Source: Planctomycetota bacterium
GTDB taxonomy: Bacteria; Planctomycetota; Phycisphaerae; SM23-33; FEN-1343
Assembly: GCA_013203365.1 (NCBI GenBank)
Contig: JABMQG010000189.1
Location: forward strand, 1-5,477
Direction of reading: 5' to 3'
DNA: 5,477 bases
Numbering within the stretch: the stretch's first letter is position 1; each line of letters starts with the position of its first letter. Shown here piece after piece: positions 1 through 5,477 of the stretch. Below the pieces are notes generated by a model. That model saw only the letters and a program-made list of their open reading frames with translations, made no database searches and had not been told where the DNA came from. The translations under genes and the position numbers were made by a program.

Positions 1-1062
1 GCCGCCGACGTTGTGGTGGCACTTGATGTTCGCCGTTTGACCTGCCATGGCCTGGCCCGACTCGATCACATCGGGGTAGAGCGTACCCTGTGCCAGGTAC
101 CTGGCGTTTGGGATACCCTCCGCCGCCGACTTGAACACGTTAATGAACTGTCGGCCTATGATACGGCGTTTCTGCTGAGGTTCGGCCGTGCCGGCGAGCG
201 ACTGGAGGAACTGCTCGGTGGCGTCCACTACCCGCAGGTCGATGTGAAAATGCTCCCGGAAGGTGCTTTCGACCAGTTGGCGTTCGTTTTTTCGGAGCAA
301 GCCGTTATCGACGAATATGCACGACAGGCGGTCGCCAATGGCCTGTTCCAGGAGGGCCGCGACCACGGCTGAATCCACGCCACCCGAGAGGCCGCAGATA
401 ACTCGCTCGTCTGCTCCGACGCGTTGGCGGATCTGTTCGACGGCCTCATCGATGAAGTTGCCCATTTTCCACAGGCCCGAGCAGCCGCAGATGTCGTAGA
501 GGAAGTTGGCGAATACTTGGTTGCCTTTGGGTGTGTGGGTGACCTCCGGGTGAAACTGCACGCCGTAGAGCGGGTATCGTTTGTGTTTGACGGCGGCGAA
601 TGGACAGTTGTTCGTGGTGGCCAGTGGGATCAGGTCGTCGTGCAGGTCTTGTACCTGGTCGCCGTGGCTCATCCAGACCTGCATAGTCTGCGGCAGATGT
701 TCGAGCAGGCCGTCTCCGTTGCATATGGTCAGCTTTGCCCGGCCGTATTCGTGGGCGGCAGCCCGCTTGATCTGGCAGCCTAGCATTTGACAAGCGATTT
801 GCATACCGTAGCAGATTCCGAGAATCGGCAGGTCCAGCTTGAATATCTCCTGGTCGCATCGAGGCGCGCCCTCATCGTAGACGCTGGCCGGGCCGCCGGT
901 GAAGATAATGCCCTTTGGGTTGAGTTTTCGGATTTGCTCGGCAGGCAGGTCGGGTCGGGCCAGGATGCTATACACCCCGTTCTCCCGCACCCGGCGGGCT
1001 ATCAACTGGGCGTATTGGCTGCCAAAATCCAGAATGACGATCAGTTCCGACTGTGTCTGCAT
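1..1062 (-). CDS. guaA: GMP synthase (glutamine-hydrolysing), 3' end cut by window edge
   Basis: Converts XMP to GMP using glutamine and ATP, the last step of guanine nucleotide synthesis in the cytoplasm. I translated the minus strand from the ATG at 1062; the frame stays open to base 1 and gives 354 residues, about two thirds of a usual protein of about 525. The N-terminal class I glutamine amidotransferase domain (about 1-195) has the nucleophile Cys84 in GICYGM and the partners His171 and Glu173 in QFHPEV. The ATP pyrophosphatase domain follows, with the P-loop SGGVDSA at 226-232, FVDNGLLR at 250-257, QGTLYPDVIES at 325-335 and KCHHNVGG at the cut edge. The C-terminal dimerisation domain lies outside the window. 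The start is supported by GGAG eight bases upstream and by the amidotransferase domain beginning within ten residues. It lies 127 bp downstream of the phosphodiesterase gene and seems to have its own promoter in that gap. No broken motif is seen. Confidence 0.97.
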   Translation of the reverse strand, partial: MQTQSELIVILDFGSQYAQLIARRVRENGVYSILARPDLPAEQIRKLNPKGIIFTGGPASVYDEGAPRCDQEIFKLDLPILGICYGMQIACQMLGCQIKRAAAHEYGRAKLTICNGDGLLEHLPQTMQVWMSHGDQVQDLHDDLIPLATTNNCPFAAVKHKRYPLYGVQFHPEVTHTPKGNQVFANFLYDICGCSGLWKMGNFIDEAVEQIRQRVGADERVICGLSGGVDSAVVAALLEQAIGDRLSCIFVDNGLLRKNERQLVESTFREHFHIDLRVVDATEQFLQSLAGTAEPQQKRRIIGRQFINVFKSAAEGIPNARYLAQGTLYPDVIESGQAMAGQTANIKCHHNVGG

Positions 1063-1070
1063 CGCGGTTG

Positions 1071-1074
1071 CTCC
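1071..1074 (-). promoter_or_regulatory. Ribosome binding site of guaA
   Basis: GGAG on the minus strand, eight bases before the ATG at 1062. It decides the guaA start, which otherwise has no listed frame because the gene leaves the window. Confidence 0.75.
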
Positions 1075-1132
1075 GTATTCGTCGGCGCCGGGGGCAAGAC
1101 AGCCACAAACTGCCACTGGCGACGAAGAAGCG

Positions 1133-1161
1133 ACTATACGAATTGGATCGCCGGCCTTCAA
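1133..1161 (-). promoter_or_regulatory. Candidate sigma70-type promoter of guaA
   Basis: Reading the minus strand, TTGAAG (1161-1156) and TATAGT (1138-1133) are separated by 17 bases. They match the consensus hexamers at 4/6 and 5/6 positions with the optimal spacing. Transcription would start near 1126, giving a leader of about 64 bases before the guaA ATG. The site is in the only non-coding stretch between the phosphodiesterase stop and guaA, which strengthens the call. It is inferred from sequence match only. Confidence 0.55.
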
Positions 1162-1189
1162 TGGTCTCGGCGGGCAGAAACGTCGTGGG

Positions 1190-2905
1190 TCAGGGTAGCA
1201 GCCGGGGCGGTTGAACGCCTTGGACTTCGATCAGGGTCTTGCCGTCCAGGTTGTCGGGGGTTTCTCGGCCTAGAAGGGTTAGAAGGGTCGGCATGAGATC
1301 GACGGTTCGCGCGGCTGTTCGGCGTTCGTTGGGAATACCGGGACCGGCCAGCAGCAAGGGCACGTGCATATCACTGGGGCGCAGGCCGCCATGGCCGGCG
1401 TGGTGGATGGTATTGAAGTCCCAGCCCGGAGCGGCGAACACGGCCAAGTCGCCGGCCAGACGTGCGCGGAAGTAGGCGATGATTTGCGCAGGCAAGTCGG
1501 GAGTTTCGGTGTCACGCGTGGCCATAAGCCAGGCGCGTGGCGAATGCGGCGTGCCGTCGAGCATATGTACTCCAACGCAGCCATGCCAGTCGAGTGGATC
1601 GTCTCCGGCTATCAGGTGGTAGCTTATTTCACCGCCCGGCCGGGGTTGTCGGAATTCCACCTCACCGGTTTTTCGGCGGACTCGCACGCGGTTTTTTCCC
1701 GCGACGTAGGCCACGGCATCGACCGCCGGCTGGCGCGTCAGGACGTCAATCAAGTCGGTCGGTCCGAAGCGTGTGGGGTAGGCGGCCAGGTCGGCCGGGC
1801 GGGGGCGGCAGGTCCAGGGCTCGAAGTCAATTCGGTCACGGTTGCTTGGCCGGCGCAGGCAGAGGGCGAAGTATCTGTCCCCGCTGCCATAGAGCACCGC
1901 GGCGTACCGTCGATAGTAATTCAATCGCCGTTCAAATGGCGTCGTTTCCCACAGTCTCTTTTTCGCCAGGTTCAAACCGACCTGGTCGGTGAGGAAGGAT
2001 GCGATGTGAAAGTGGTGTTTGACATCTCCAATGGAGTGGTCGCTGGTGAGGGCGATGACGAGTTTGTCCAGCAGGCCGGCCCGCTTCAGATCGCCGAGCA
2101 CGCGTCCTATTTGCCGATCTGTATGCCGCAAGCCCTGTCGGTATTGCTCGGAGCTGACCCCGTGGCGGTAGGCGAAGAAATCCGGCGCCAGCAGATACAC
2201 CACCGTCACCGCGGGGAAGGCGCGTTGTTTGCGGGCGACGTCGATGAGCAGGTCGAATCGTGACAGCGTGAGGCGATCTATGAACTCGTACCAGCCGAAG
2301 AAGAACGGCGGCCCGGCGGAGGTCCAGTTTTCGACGAACTTGGTGGCCCCGCGGTGGGCCTGGAAGAATAGGGAAAAGGTCGTCGCGTCTGGGAAGCTCT
2401 CGTAGATGGTAGCGGCGGTGTAGTCGCCATCGAGGGTGTTTTTCTGTGCGATGGTTTCGTAGTTTCGCCAGATGAGCCTATTGCGGTCGAACCAGTTGAT
2501 ACCGATGATGCCATGATGGCCCGGGAACAAGCCGGTGACAAGGCTGGTCTCGTTGGCCAGGGTAACCGAGGGCGTGCCGGCAATCGCCCGCGGAACGTAG
2601 AGGCCACGGTCGACGAAGTACTTTTTGAAGGCCGGCAGCTGGTCAGCTTCCAGCATTTGCTGGAATATGCCGGCGTTGACACCGTCGATGATGAAGACAA
2701 TCGCCCCCCGAGCGGTTGCGTCGGCGGGCATTGAGAAATCCAGGGCGAAGGAATCCTCCGGCCCGGCGGGGCCTGGCACGCCGCAACCGACCTGCAGCAG
2801 GCAGGTCGTCGTGAAAAGCAGGATAGCCTTGCTGACGGGCCTGACGGACCCGCCAACTGCCTTTATGGCAGTTTTTTTATTACTCTCACTCGCTCTCAAG
2901 GACAA
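1190..2905 (-). CDS. Alkaline-phosphatase-superfamily type I phosphodiesterase / nucleotide pyrophosphatase-like lipoprotein
   Basis: A probable two-metal phosphodiesterase or phosphatase acting outside the cytoplasm; the substrate cannot be read from sequence. With the TTG start at 2905 it has 571 residues. A hydrophobic stretch (about 27-40) ends in LLQVGC, a lipobox-like site with Cys41, though Gln at -3 is unusual. Family motifs follow in order: Asp74 in FIIDG; the nucleophile Thr115 in SVTLAN, followed by TSLVTGLFPGHHGI; Asp242 in PDFFAYRHG; Asp289-His290 in TSDHSIG; and His505 in GHGG near the C terminus, then LLLAGPGIP and DLMPTLLTLLG. Between the SDH motif and the last His lie about 210 residues, long for the family, suggesting an inserted or accessory domain. 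The expected metal His four residues after Asp242 is Tyr246, with His248 two residues later. The TTG at 2905 is chosen because GGGAGG lies six bases upstream; TTG at 2926 or 2899 are alternatives. The start overlaps the upstream membrane-protein gene by 20 bases, suggesting coupled translation. Confidence 0.88.
   Translation of the reverse strand: MSLRASESNKKTAIKAVGGSVRPVSKAILLFTTTCLLQVGCGVPGPAGPEDSFALDFSMPADATARGAIVFIIDGVNAGIFQQMLEADQLPAFKKYFVDRGLYVPRAIAGTPSVTLANETSLVTGLFPGHHGIIGINWFDRNRLIWRNYETIAQKNTLDGDYTAATIYESFPDATTFSLFFQAHRGATKFVENWTSAGPPFFFGWYEFIDRLTLSRFDLLIDVARKQRAFPAVTVVYLLAPDFFAYRHGVSSEQYRQGLRHTDRQIGRVLGDLKRAGLLDKLVIALTSDHSIGDVKHHFHIASFLTDQVGLNLAKKRLWETTPFERRLNYYRRYAAVLYGSGDRYFALCLRRPSNRDRIDFEPWTCRPRPADLAAYPTRFGPTDLIDVLTRQPAVDAVAYVAGKNRVRVRRKTGEVEFRQPRPGGEISYHLIAGDDPLDWHGCVGVHMLDGTPHSPRAWLMATRDTETPDLPAQIIAYFRARLAGDLAVFAAPGWDFNTIHHAGHGGLRPSDMHVPLLLAGPGIPNERRTAARTVDLMPTLLTLLGRETPDNLDGKTLIEVQGVQPPRLLP
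2855..2878 (+). terminator. Intrinsic-terminator-like hairpin, plus-strand orientation, inside a minus-strand gene
   Basis: AACTGCC (2855-2861), a five-base loop TTTAT, then GGCAGTT (2867-2873) form a perfect 7-bp stem. A run of seven T on the plus strand covers 2872-2878, so five T follow the stem. This is the classical layout of a Rho-independent terminator, but only for transcription on the plus strand, where no gene is seen. On the minus strand the A-run precedes the hairpin, so it would not terminate the operon. It overlaps codons near residues 11-17 of the phosphodiesterase signal region, starting about 32 bases after the TTG. It may stop antisense transcription, may act as a hairpin in the mRNA, or may be chance. 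Confidence 0.45.
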
Positions 2906-3599
2906 CCGACACCTCCCGGCAGGCAAGTGCGTACTTTACCTGCACGGCGAACCAGAGTACCAGCGCCAGCAGCGGATAGGCTGCAAACCGCGCGAAATAC
3001 AACACCTGATGCGCCCAGGAGACGCCGGAAGCGCCCCAGGTGACTTCGGCGGTCTTTGCTATCAATTCAGTCCGGCCGAATAGAACCCCGGGCACGGTGA
3101 CGGCGCCGAAGACCACATCCCACGGCACGAAGAGTATTGCCAGCACGAGCGACCAGAGAAGCGCGCCGGTAAGATGCCCCACGTCGCCCAGCCGGCCCAC
3201 CAGTGCGATACCCAGACTCAGGAGAAGCGACAGCCACAACAGTACTGCGCAGAGCAAACCGATCGACCTGGCGGCCGCCAGGCCAGCTCCGAAGGCGCGA
3301 TAGAGCCAATCGGCAGAGTTAGAAGGTTCATTAATCGGCTCGGTCAGTTGGGTAACCGGTTGCGTTTCGGCCTGCGGGCTGGCGGCCGGGGTCGGTTCGG
3401 CATGGCGCAGGGCGGCCAGATCAGATTGAAAGCACTTGCTGTTGTTTAGAACGGGCCAGAACCTTACCGTAATGAACGTGCCGAGGTCGATGATCACGGC
3501 AAGCAGTATGAGCCACCAGAACCAGTTTTTGGCTACGCGAACACACGCGAATGCCCGGCGATACTGCCGATCGTCGAAGTTGTGTTGCATTTGTTGCAT
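2886..3599 (-). CDS. Membrane protein of unknown function, four predicted transmembrane helices
   Basis: I do not recognise this 237-residue protein. Four hydrophobic segments are visible: about 25-47 (starting NWFWWLILLAV), 113-136 (very Leu-rich), 144-170 and 199-224. Between the first and second lies a polar loop of about 60 residues (48-108), rich in Pro, Ala, Thr, Gln and Glu, which looks disordered. The N terminus (1-24) is basic and probably cytoplasmic, which would put the long loop outside the membrane. That topology is an inference from the positive charges. The start at ATG 3599 has AAGGAG nine bases upstream; a second in-frame ATG at 3590 is too far from it. It follows hemL after 36 bp, and its last codons hold the ribosome binding site and start of the phosphodiesterase gene, so the two envelope proteins are probably made together. 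It shows no catalytic motif. It could be an accessory or anchoring protein for the phosphodiesterase, but nothing in the sequence proves this. Confidence 0.85.
   Translation of the reverse strand: MQQMQHNFDDRQYRRAFACVRVAKNWFWWLILLAVIIDLGTFITVRFWPVLNNSKCFQSDLAALRHAEPTPAASPQAETQPVTQLTEPINEPSNSADWLYRAFGAGLAAARSIGLLCAVLLWLSLLLSLGIALVGRLGDVGHLTGALLWSLVLAILFVPWDVVFGAVTVPGVLFGRTELIAKTAEVTWGASGVSWAHQVLYFARFAAYPLLALVLWFAVQVKYALACREVSVVLESE
2912..2917 (-). promoter_or_regulatory. Strong ribosome binding site inside the upstream gene, setting a TTG start
   Basis: GGGAGG on the minus strand, six bases before the TTG at 2905. It lies within the last codons of the membrane-protein gene. It is the strongest Shine-Dalgarno match in the window and is the reason for choosing TTG 2905 over the longest frame, which begins at TTG 2926. 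Confidence 0.65.
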
Positions 3600-3608
3600 T
3601 TGTTTGTG

Positions 3609-3614
3609 CTCCTT
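3609..3614 (-). promoter_or_regulatory. Ribosome binding site of the four-helix membrane protein
   Basis: AAGGAG on the minus strand, nine bases before ATG 3599. It favours this ATG over the in-frame ATG at 3590, which arises from a tandem copy of ATGCAACA. Confidence 0.7.
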
Positions 3615-3635
3615 AGCAATGGGTTCTTACGGTTT

Positions 3636-4991
3636 TCATTGCATCGCTTTCGCCGCGGCGCGAAACGCGCCGACAGCGGCTTCGGCGGTGATGGTAATGT
3701 CGTTTTGAGTGTGTGCAAGGCTGATGAACCAGGCCTCGAACTGGCTAGGCGGCAGGTAAATGCCCGCGTCGAGCATGGCGTGGAAGAAGGCCGCATAAGC
3801 GTGAAGATTGCTCTTTGCGGCGGAGGCATAATCGGTTACCGCACCGGCGGTGAAGAATACGGTAAGCATGCTTCCGGCTCGTTGGATGCAGATTCGGTCG
3901 CCGAGTTTGGCCTTATCGGCCGCTTCGGCCATCTCCTCGACCATGGCGGCCCCGAGCCCTTCCAGCCGGCCGTAGGCTGCGCCGTCTCGCAGGGGCTCCA
4001 GTGTTGCCAGGCCGGCGGCCATAGCCAGCGGGTTTCCGCTGAGGGTACCTGCCTGGTACACGTCGCCCAGCGGGGCCAGTTGGCTCATAATCTTTGCCGA
4101 CCCCAGGTAGGCGCCGACTGGTAGCCCGCCGCCGATGATTTTTCCCAGGGTTGTTATGTCAGGTTGAACGCCGAACACTTCCTGGGCGCCTCCGAAGGCC
4201 AGGCGGAAACCGGTTATGACCTCGTCGAAGATCAACAGTGCCTTGTGGCTATCGCATAGCTCCCTGAGGGCCTGGAGGTATCCTTTGACGGGCAGGACAA
4301 CTCCCATGTTCCCGCAGACTGGTTCGAGTATCATGCCGGCGACGTCGGCGCCGTGCTCGTCGAAGGCTCGTTTTGCGGCCTTGACGTCGTTGTAAGGCAC
4401 TAGCAGGGTATCGGCCGTGGCGGCCGGGGGCACTCCTCGCGAGGAGGGCGAAGTAGAGGTCGTGGCGCTGGTGTCAGGCTGGACCAGCAGGCAGTCGCTG
4501 TGCCCATGGTAACAGCCTATGCACTTGATGATCTTATTGCGGCGCGTCACCGCCCGCACCAGGCGAAGAGCCGACATGCAGGCCTCAGTTCCGCTGTAGA
4601 CGAAGCGGACCATTTCAGCGGTCGGGTAAGCCGCGAGGATCAGCTCAGCCAGTTTGGTCTCAGCCTCGGTTGGCGCGCCGTATGTTGTGCCGCGTCTGGT
4701 CGCCTTGGTGATGGCCGTGACTACCTGTTCCTGCGCGTGCCCGTGGATGAGCGGGCCGTATGATCCGACATAGTCGATGTATTCATTGTCGTCGATGTCG
4801 GTGAGTCTGGCCCCAGCGGCTGAGGCTATTACCGGCGGAGTGCCCCCGACGGCGTTGAAGGCCCGAACGGGAGAATTCACACCGCCGACCAGCACATGGC
4901 AAGCCCGCTCGAATGCGGCCCGTGATTTTTCGAGGTTTCTAACCATCTCAGGACGATTGAATCTTTTTTTTCCGCCGGCCTTTTCCGGCAT
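3636..4991 (-). CDS. hemL: Glutamate-1-semialdehyde 2,1-aminomutase
   Basis: A PLP enzyme that moves the amino group of glutamate-1-semialdehyde to give 5-aminolevulinate, the second committed step of the C5 route to haem; cytoplasmic, normally a homodimer. The 451 residues cover the whole class III aminotransferase fold. Seen are VGGVNSPVRAF (35-45), DYVGSYGPLIHGH (73-85), the PLP phosphate-binding SGTEA (133-137), CYHGHSD (160-166), DEVITGFR (256-263) with the ring-nitrogen Asp256, the Schiff-base Lys284 in TTLGKIIGGGLPVGAY, and GTLSGNPLAMAAG (315-327). The usual length is about 430, so the N terminus may be overlong: ATG at 4946 (residue 16) fits the family start better, but neither ATG has a clear ribosome binding site. 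The loop at 171-188 departs from the usual Gly-rich gating-loop sequence. Its neighbours (leuS upstream, membrane protein 36 bp downstream) are not haem genes. Function is assigned with high confidence; the exact start is uncertain. Confidence 0.96.
   Translation of the reverse strand: MPEKAGGKKRFNRPEMVRNLEKSRAAFERACHVLVGGVNSPVRAFNAVGGTPPVIASAAGARLTDIDDNEYIDYVGSYGPLIHGHAQEQVVTAITKATRRGTTYGAPTEAETKLAELILAAYPTAEMVRFVYSGTEACMSALRLVRAVTRRNKIIKCIGCYHGHSDCLLVQPDTSATTSTSPSSRGVPPAATADTLLVPYNDVKAAKRAFDEHGADVAGMILEPVCGNMGVVLPVKGYLQALRELCDSHKALLIFDEVITGFRLAFGGAQEVFGVQPDITTLGKIIGGGLPVGAYLGSAKIMSQLAPLGDVYQAGTLSGNPLAMAAGLATLEPLRDGAAYGRLEGLGAAMVEEMAEAADKAKLGDRICIQRAGSMLTVFFTAGAVTDYASAAKSNLHAYAAFFHAMLDAGIYLPPSQFEAWFISLAHTQNDITITAEAAVGAFRAAAKAMQ
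4433..4446. repeat. 14-bp perfect palindrome inside hemL
   Basis: CTCCTCGCGAGGAG reads the same on both strands. It encodes the Ser-Ser-Arg-Gly turn of the HemL gating-loop region. I saw no second copy in the window, so it may be coding coincidence. Confidence 0.4.
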
Positions 4992-5066
4992 GCATTCTTA
5001 AATGGCCGATCCAGAAGTTCCCAACGATTCGGCCGGTACCCGCTAAGGCCTGGTGGCGACAGGCGT

Positions 5067-5093
5067 CCTATCAACCAACACCATAATGATAGG
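5067..5093. repeat. Inverted repeat over the hemL promoter, candidate operator or leader hairpin
   Basis: CCTATCA (5067-5073) and TGATAGG (5087-5093) are perfect inverted copies 13 bases apart. Three more pairs (5063-5065 with 5094-5096) extend the symmetry if base 5066 is bulged. The repeat covers the candidate -10 element and the expected transcription start of hemL, a usual place for a repressor site. It is AT-richer than the surroundings. No regulator gene is present to support the idea. Confidence 0.4.
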
Positions 5094-5115
5094 CGCTGGG
5101 CTCACAAATTCGCAA
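5086..5115 (-). promoter_or_regulatory. Candidate sigma70-type promoter of hemL
   Basis: On the minus strand TTGCGA (5115-5110) and TATCAT (5091-5086) are 18 bases apart, matching the consensus at 4/6 and 5/6. Transcription would begin near 5079, giving a leader of about 88 bases before the ATG at 4991. It could drive hemL, the membrane protein and the phosphodiesterase together, since no better promoter was seen in their gaps. It is inferred from sequence match only. Confidence 0.4.
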
Positions 5116-5194
5116 GCATACAATTACTAGCACTGACGCCGATGCAGGGCCGCCAGCAGCGATTCGCCGGATCGGTCGTCATGCAATTGGTCGG

Positions 5195-5477
5195 TTATTT
5201 GACCACAAGGTTCACCAACCGGCCGGGGACAACGATTTTTTTGACGATTATCTTTCCGGCCGTCGCCTGTGCGATCTTCTCGTCGGCCAGGGCCGCGGCG
5301 AGGACTTCCTGTTCGGTCGAGTCGGCGGGAACGACGATTCGGCTTCTAATCTTTCCGTTAACCTGCACCGGCAGCTCAACCGATTCGTCGATCGTCATGG
5401 ACTGCTCGTAGTCAGGGAACGGCTCGTAGGCCAGGGAATCGGCGTGGCCGAGAATTTGCCACAGCTCTTCGCACAGA
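5195..5477 (-). CDS. leuS: Leucyl-tRNA synthetase, C-terminal end only (5' part outside window)
   Basis: Charges tRNA-Leu with leucine in the cytoplasm. Only the last 93 residues and the TAA stop (5195-5197) are present; the frame continues past the right edge, with one base of a further codon at 5477. The first visible residues, CEELWQILGH, are the end of the anticodon-binding helical domain. VQVNGKIRSRIVVPA and then ALADEKIAQ, followed by KKIVVPGRLVNLVVK at the very end, are the typical bacterial LeuRS C-terminal domain that touches the tRNA elbow. An internal ATG at 5398 is not the start; the frame is plainly open and homologous-looking before it. The catalytic HIGH and KMSKS motifs and the editing domain lie outside the window. 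It lies 203 bp upstream of hemL on the same strand, and no terminator is visible between them. Confidence 0.95.
   Translation of the reverse strand, partial: LCEELWQILGHADSLAYEPFPDYEQSMTIDESVELPVQVNGKIRSRIVVPADSTEQEVLAAALADEKIAQATAGKIIVKKIVVPGRLVNLVVK

Larger units (their letters stand above)
4992..5194. other. Intergenic region between leuS and hemL
   Basis: A 203-bp stretch without a supported gene. It contains the hemL promoter candidate and the inverted repeat. I found no T-tract hairpin after the leuS stop, so leuS transcripts may read through into hemL. Short open frames here lack family features and ribosome binding sites. Confidence 0.6.

Noticed and set aside
13..783. Plus-strand open frames of 119 codons each opposite guaA
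   Set aside because: They are shadows of guaA, whose minus-strand translation contains all the expected amidotransferase and PP-loop motifs.
1271..1288. Tandem direct repeat TAGAAGGGT twice
   Set aside because: It simply encodes the repeated Thr-Leu-Leu of the phosphodiesterase C-terminal PTLLTLLG motif, which is common in this superfamily.
1364..2263. A 299-codon open frame on the plus strand, opposite the phosphodiesterase gene
   Set aside because: It is antisense to a gene with clear family motifs. It has no recognisable domain, a composition typical of an antisense shadow in GC-rich DNA, and no ribosome binding site that I could see.
3582..3600. Tandem ATGCAACA repeat giving two in-frame ATG codons
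   Set aside because: Only two short copies; the ribosome binding site at 3609-3614 is correctly spaced for the first ATG, so no alternative start or slippage system is needed to explain it.
4972..4990. Hairpin GCCGG-N6-CCGGC next to a run of eight T near the hemL start
   Set aside because: The T-run is on the wrong side of the stem for a terminator on the plus strand, and on the minus strand the hairpin is followed by A, not T. It lies within hemL codons.
4877..5074. A 65-codon minus-strand frame starting in the leuS-hemL gap
   Set aside because: It overlaps the hemL start out of frame, has no family features and no ribosome binding site.
5116..5194. Possible leuS terminator stem between CCGAT near 5139 and ATCGG near 5171
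   Set aside because: The loop would be nearly 30 bases and no T-run follows on the minus strand.

Overview
The window looks like ordinary bacterial chromosome, moderately GC-rich (roughly high-50s percent by eye). All real genes lie on the minus strand, so the natural reading order is from high to low coordinates. The order is: the tail of leuS (leucyl-tRNA synthetase), hemL (glutamate-1-semialdehyde aminomutase), a four-helix membrane protein of unknown function, an alkaline-phosphatase-superfamily phosphodiesterase that is probably a lipoprotein, and guaA (GMP synthase). guaA runs off the left edge, so it is open-ended there. The presence of HemL means the host makes tetrapyrroles from glutamyl-tRNA (C5 pathway), not from succinyl-CoA and glycine. 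Together with the TTG start, the lipoprotein phosphodiesterase and the general protein style, this would suit a deep-branching Gram-negative lineage such as Planctomycetota. That placement is a low-confidence guess; nothing in the window is taxonomically decisive.

Layout. leuS ends at 5195. A 203-bp gap (4992-5194) follows, holding a candidate sigma70-type promoter and a 7-bp inverted repeat over its -10 element. hemL (4991-3636) is followed after 36 bp by the membrane protein (3599-2886). The lipoprotein phosphodiesterase (2905-1190) starts inside the last codons of the membrane protein, with an overlap of about 20 bp, so those two are probably translationally coupled. A 127-bp gap then carries a good promoter match for guaA (TTGAAG-17-TATAGT) and a GGAG ribosome binding site.

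How they work together. leuS, hemL and guaA are housekeeping genes of unrelated pathways (translation, haem, purine). The only pair whose arrangement suggests joint function is the membrane protein plus the phosphodiesterase, which should both sit at the cell envelope. hemL, the membrane protein and the phosphodiesterase may be one transcript; guaA probably has its own promoter.

I saw no mobile element, CRISPR array, tRNA, rRNA or defence system. The points most worth checking are a swapped His/Tyr at a metal-ligand position in the phosphodiesterase, a textbook intrinsic terminator pointing the 'wrong' way inside its first codons, an unusual gating loop in HemL, and the inverted repeat at the hemL promoter.
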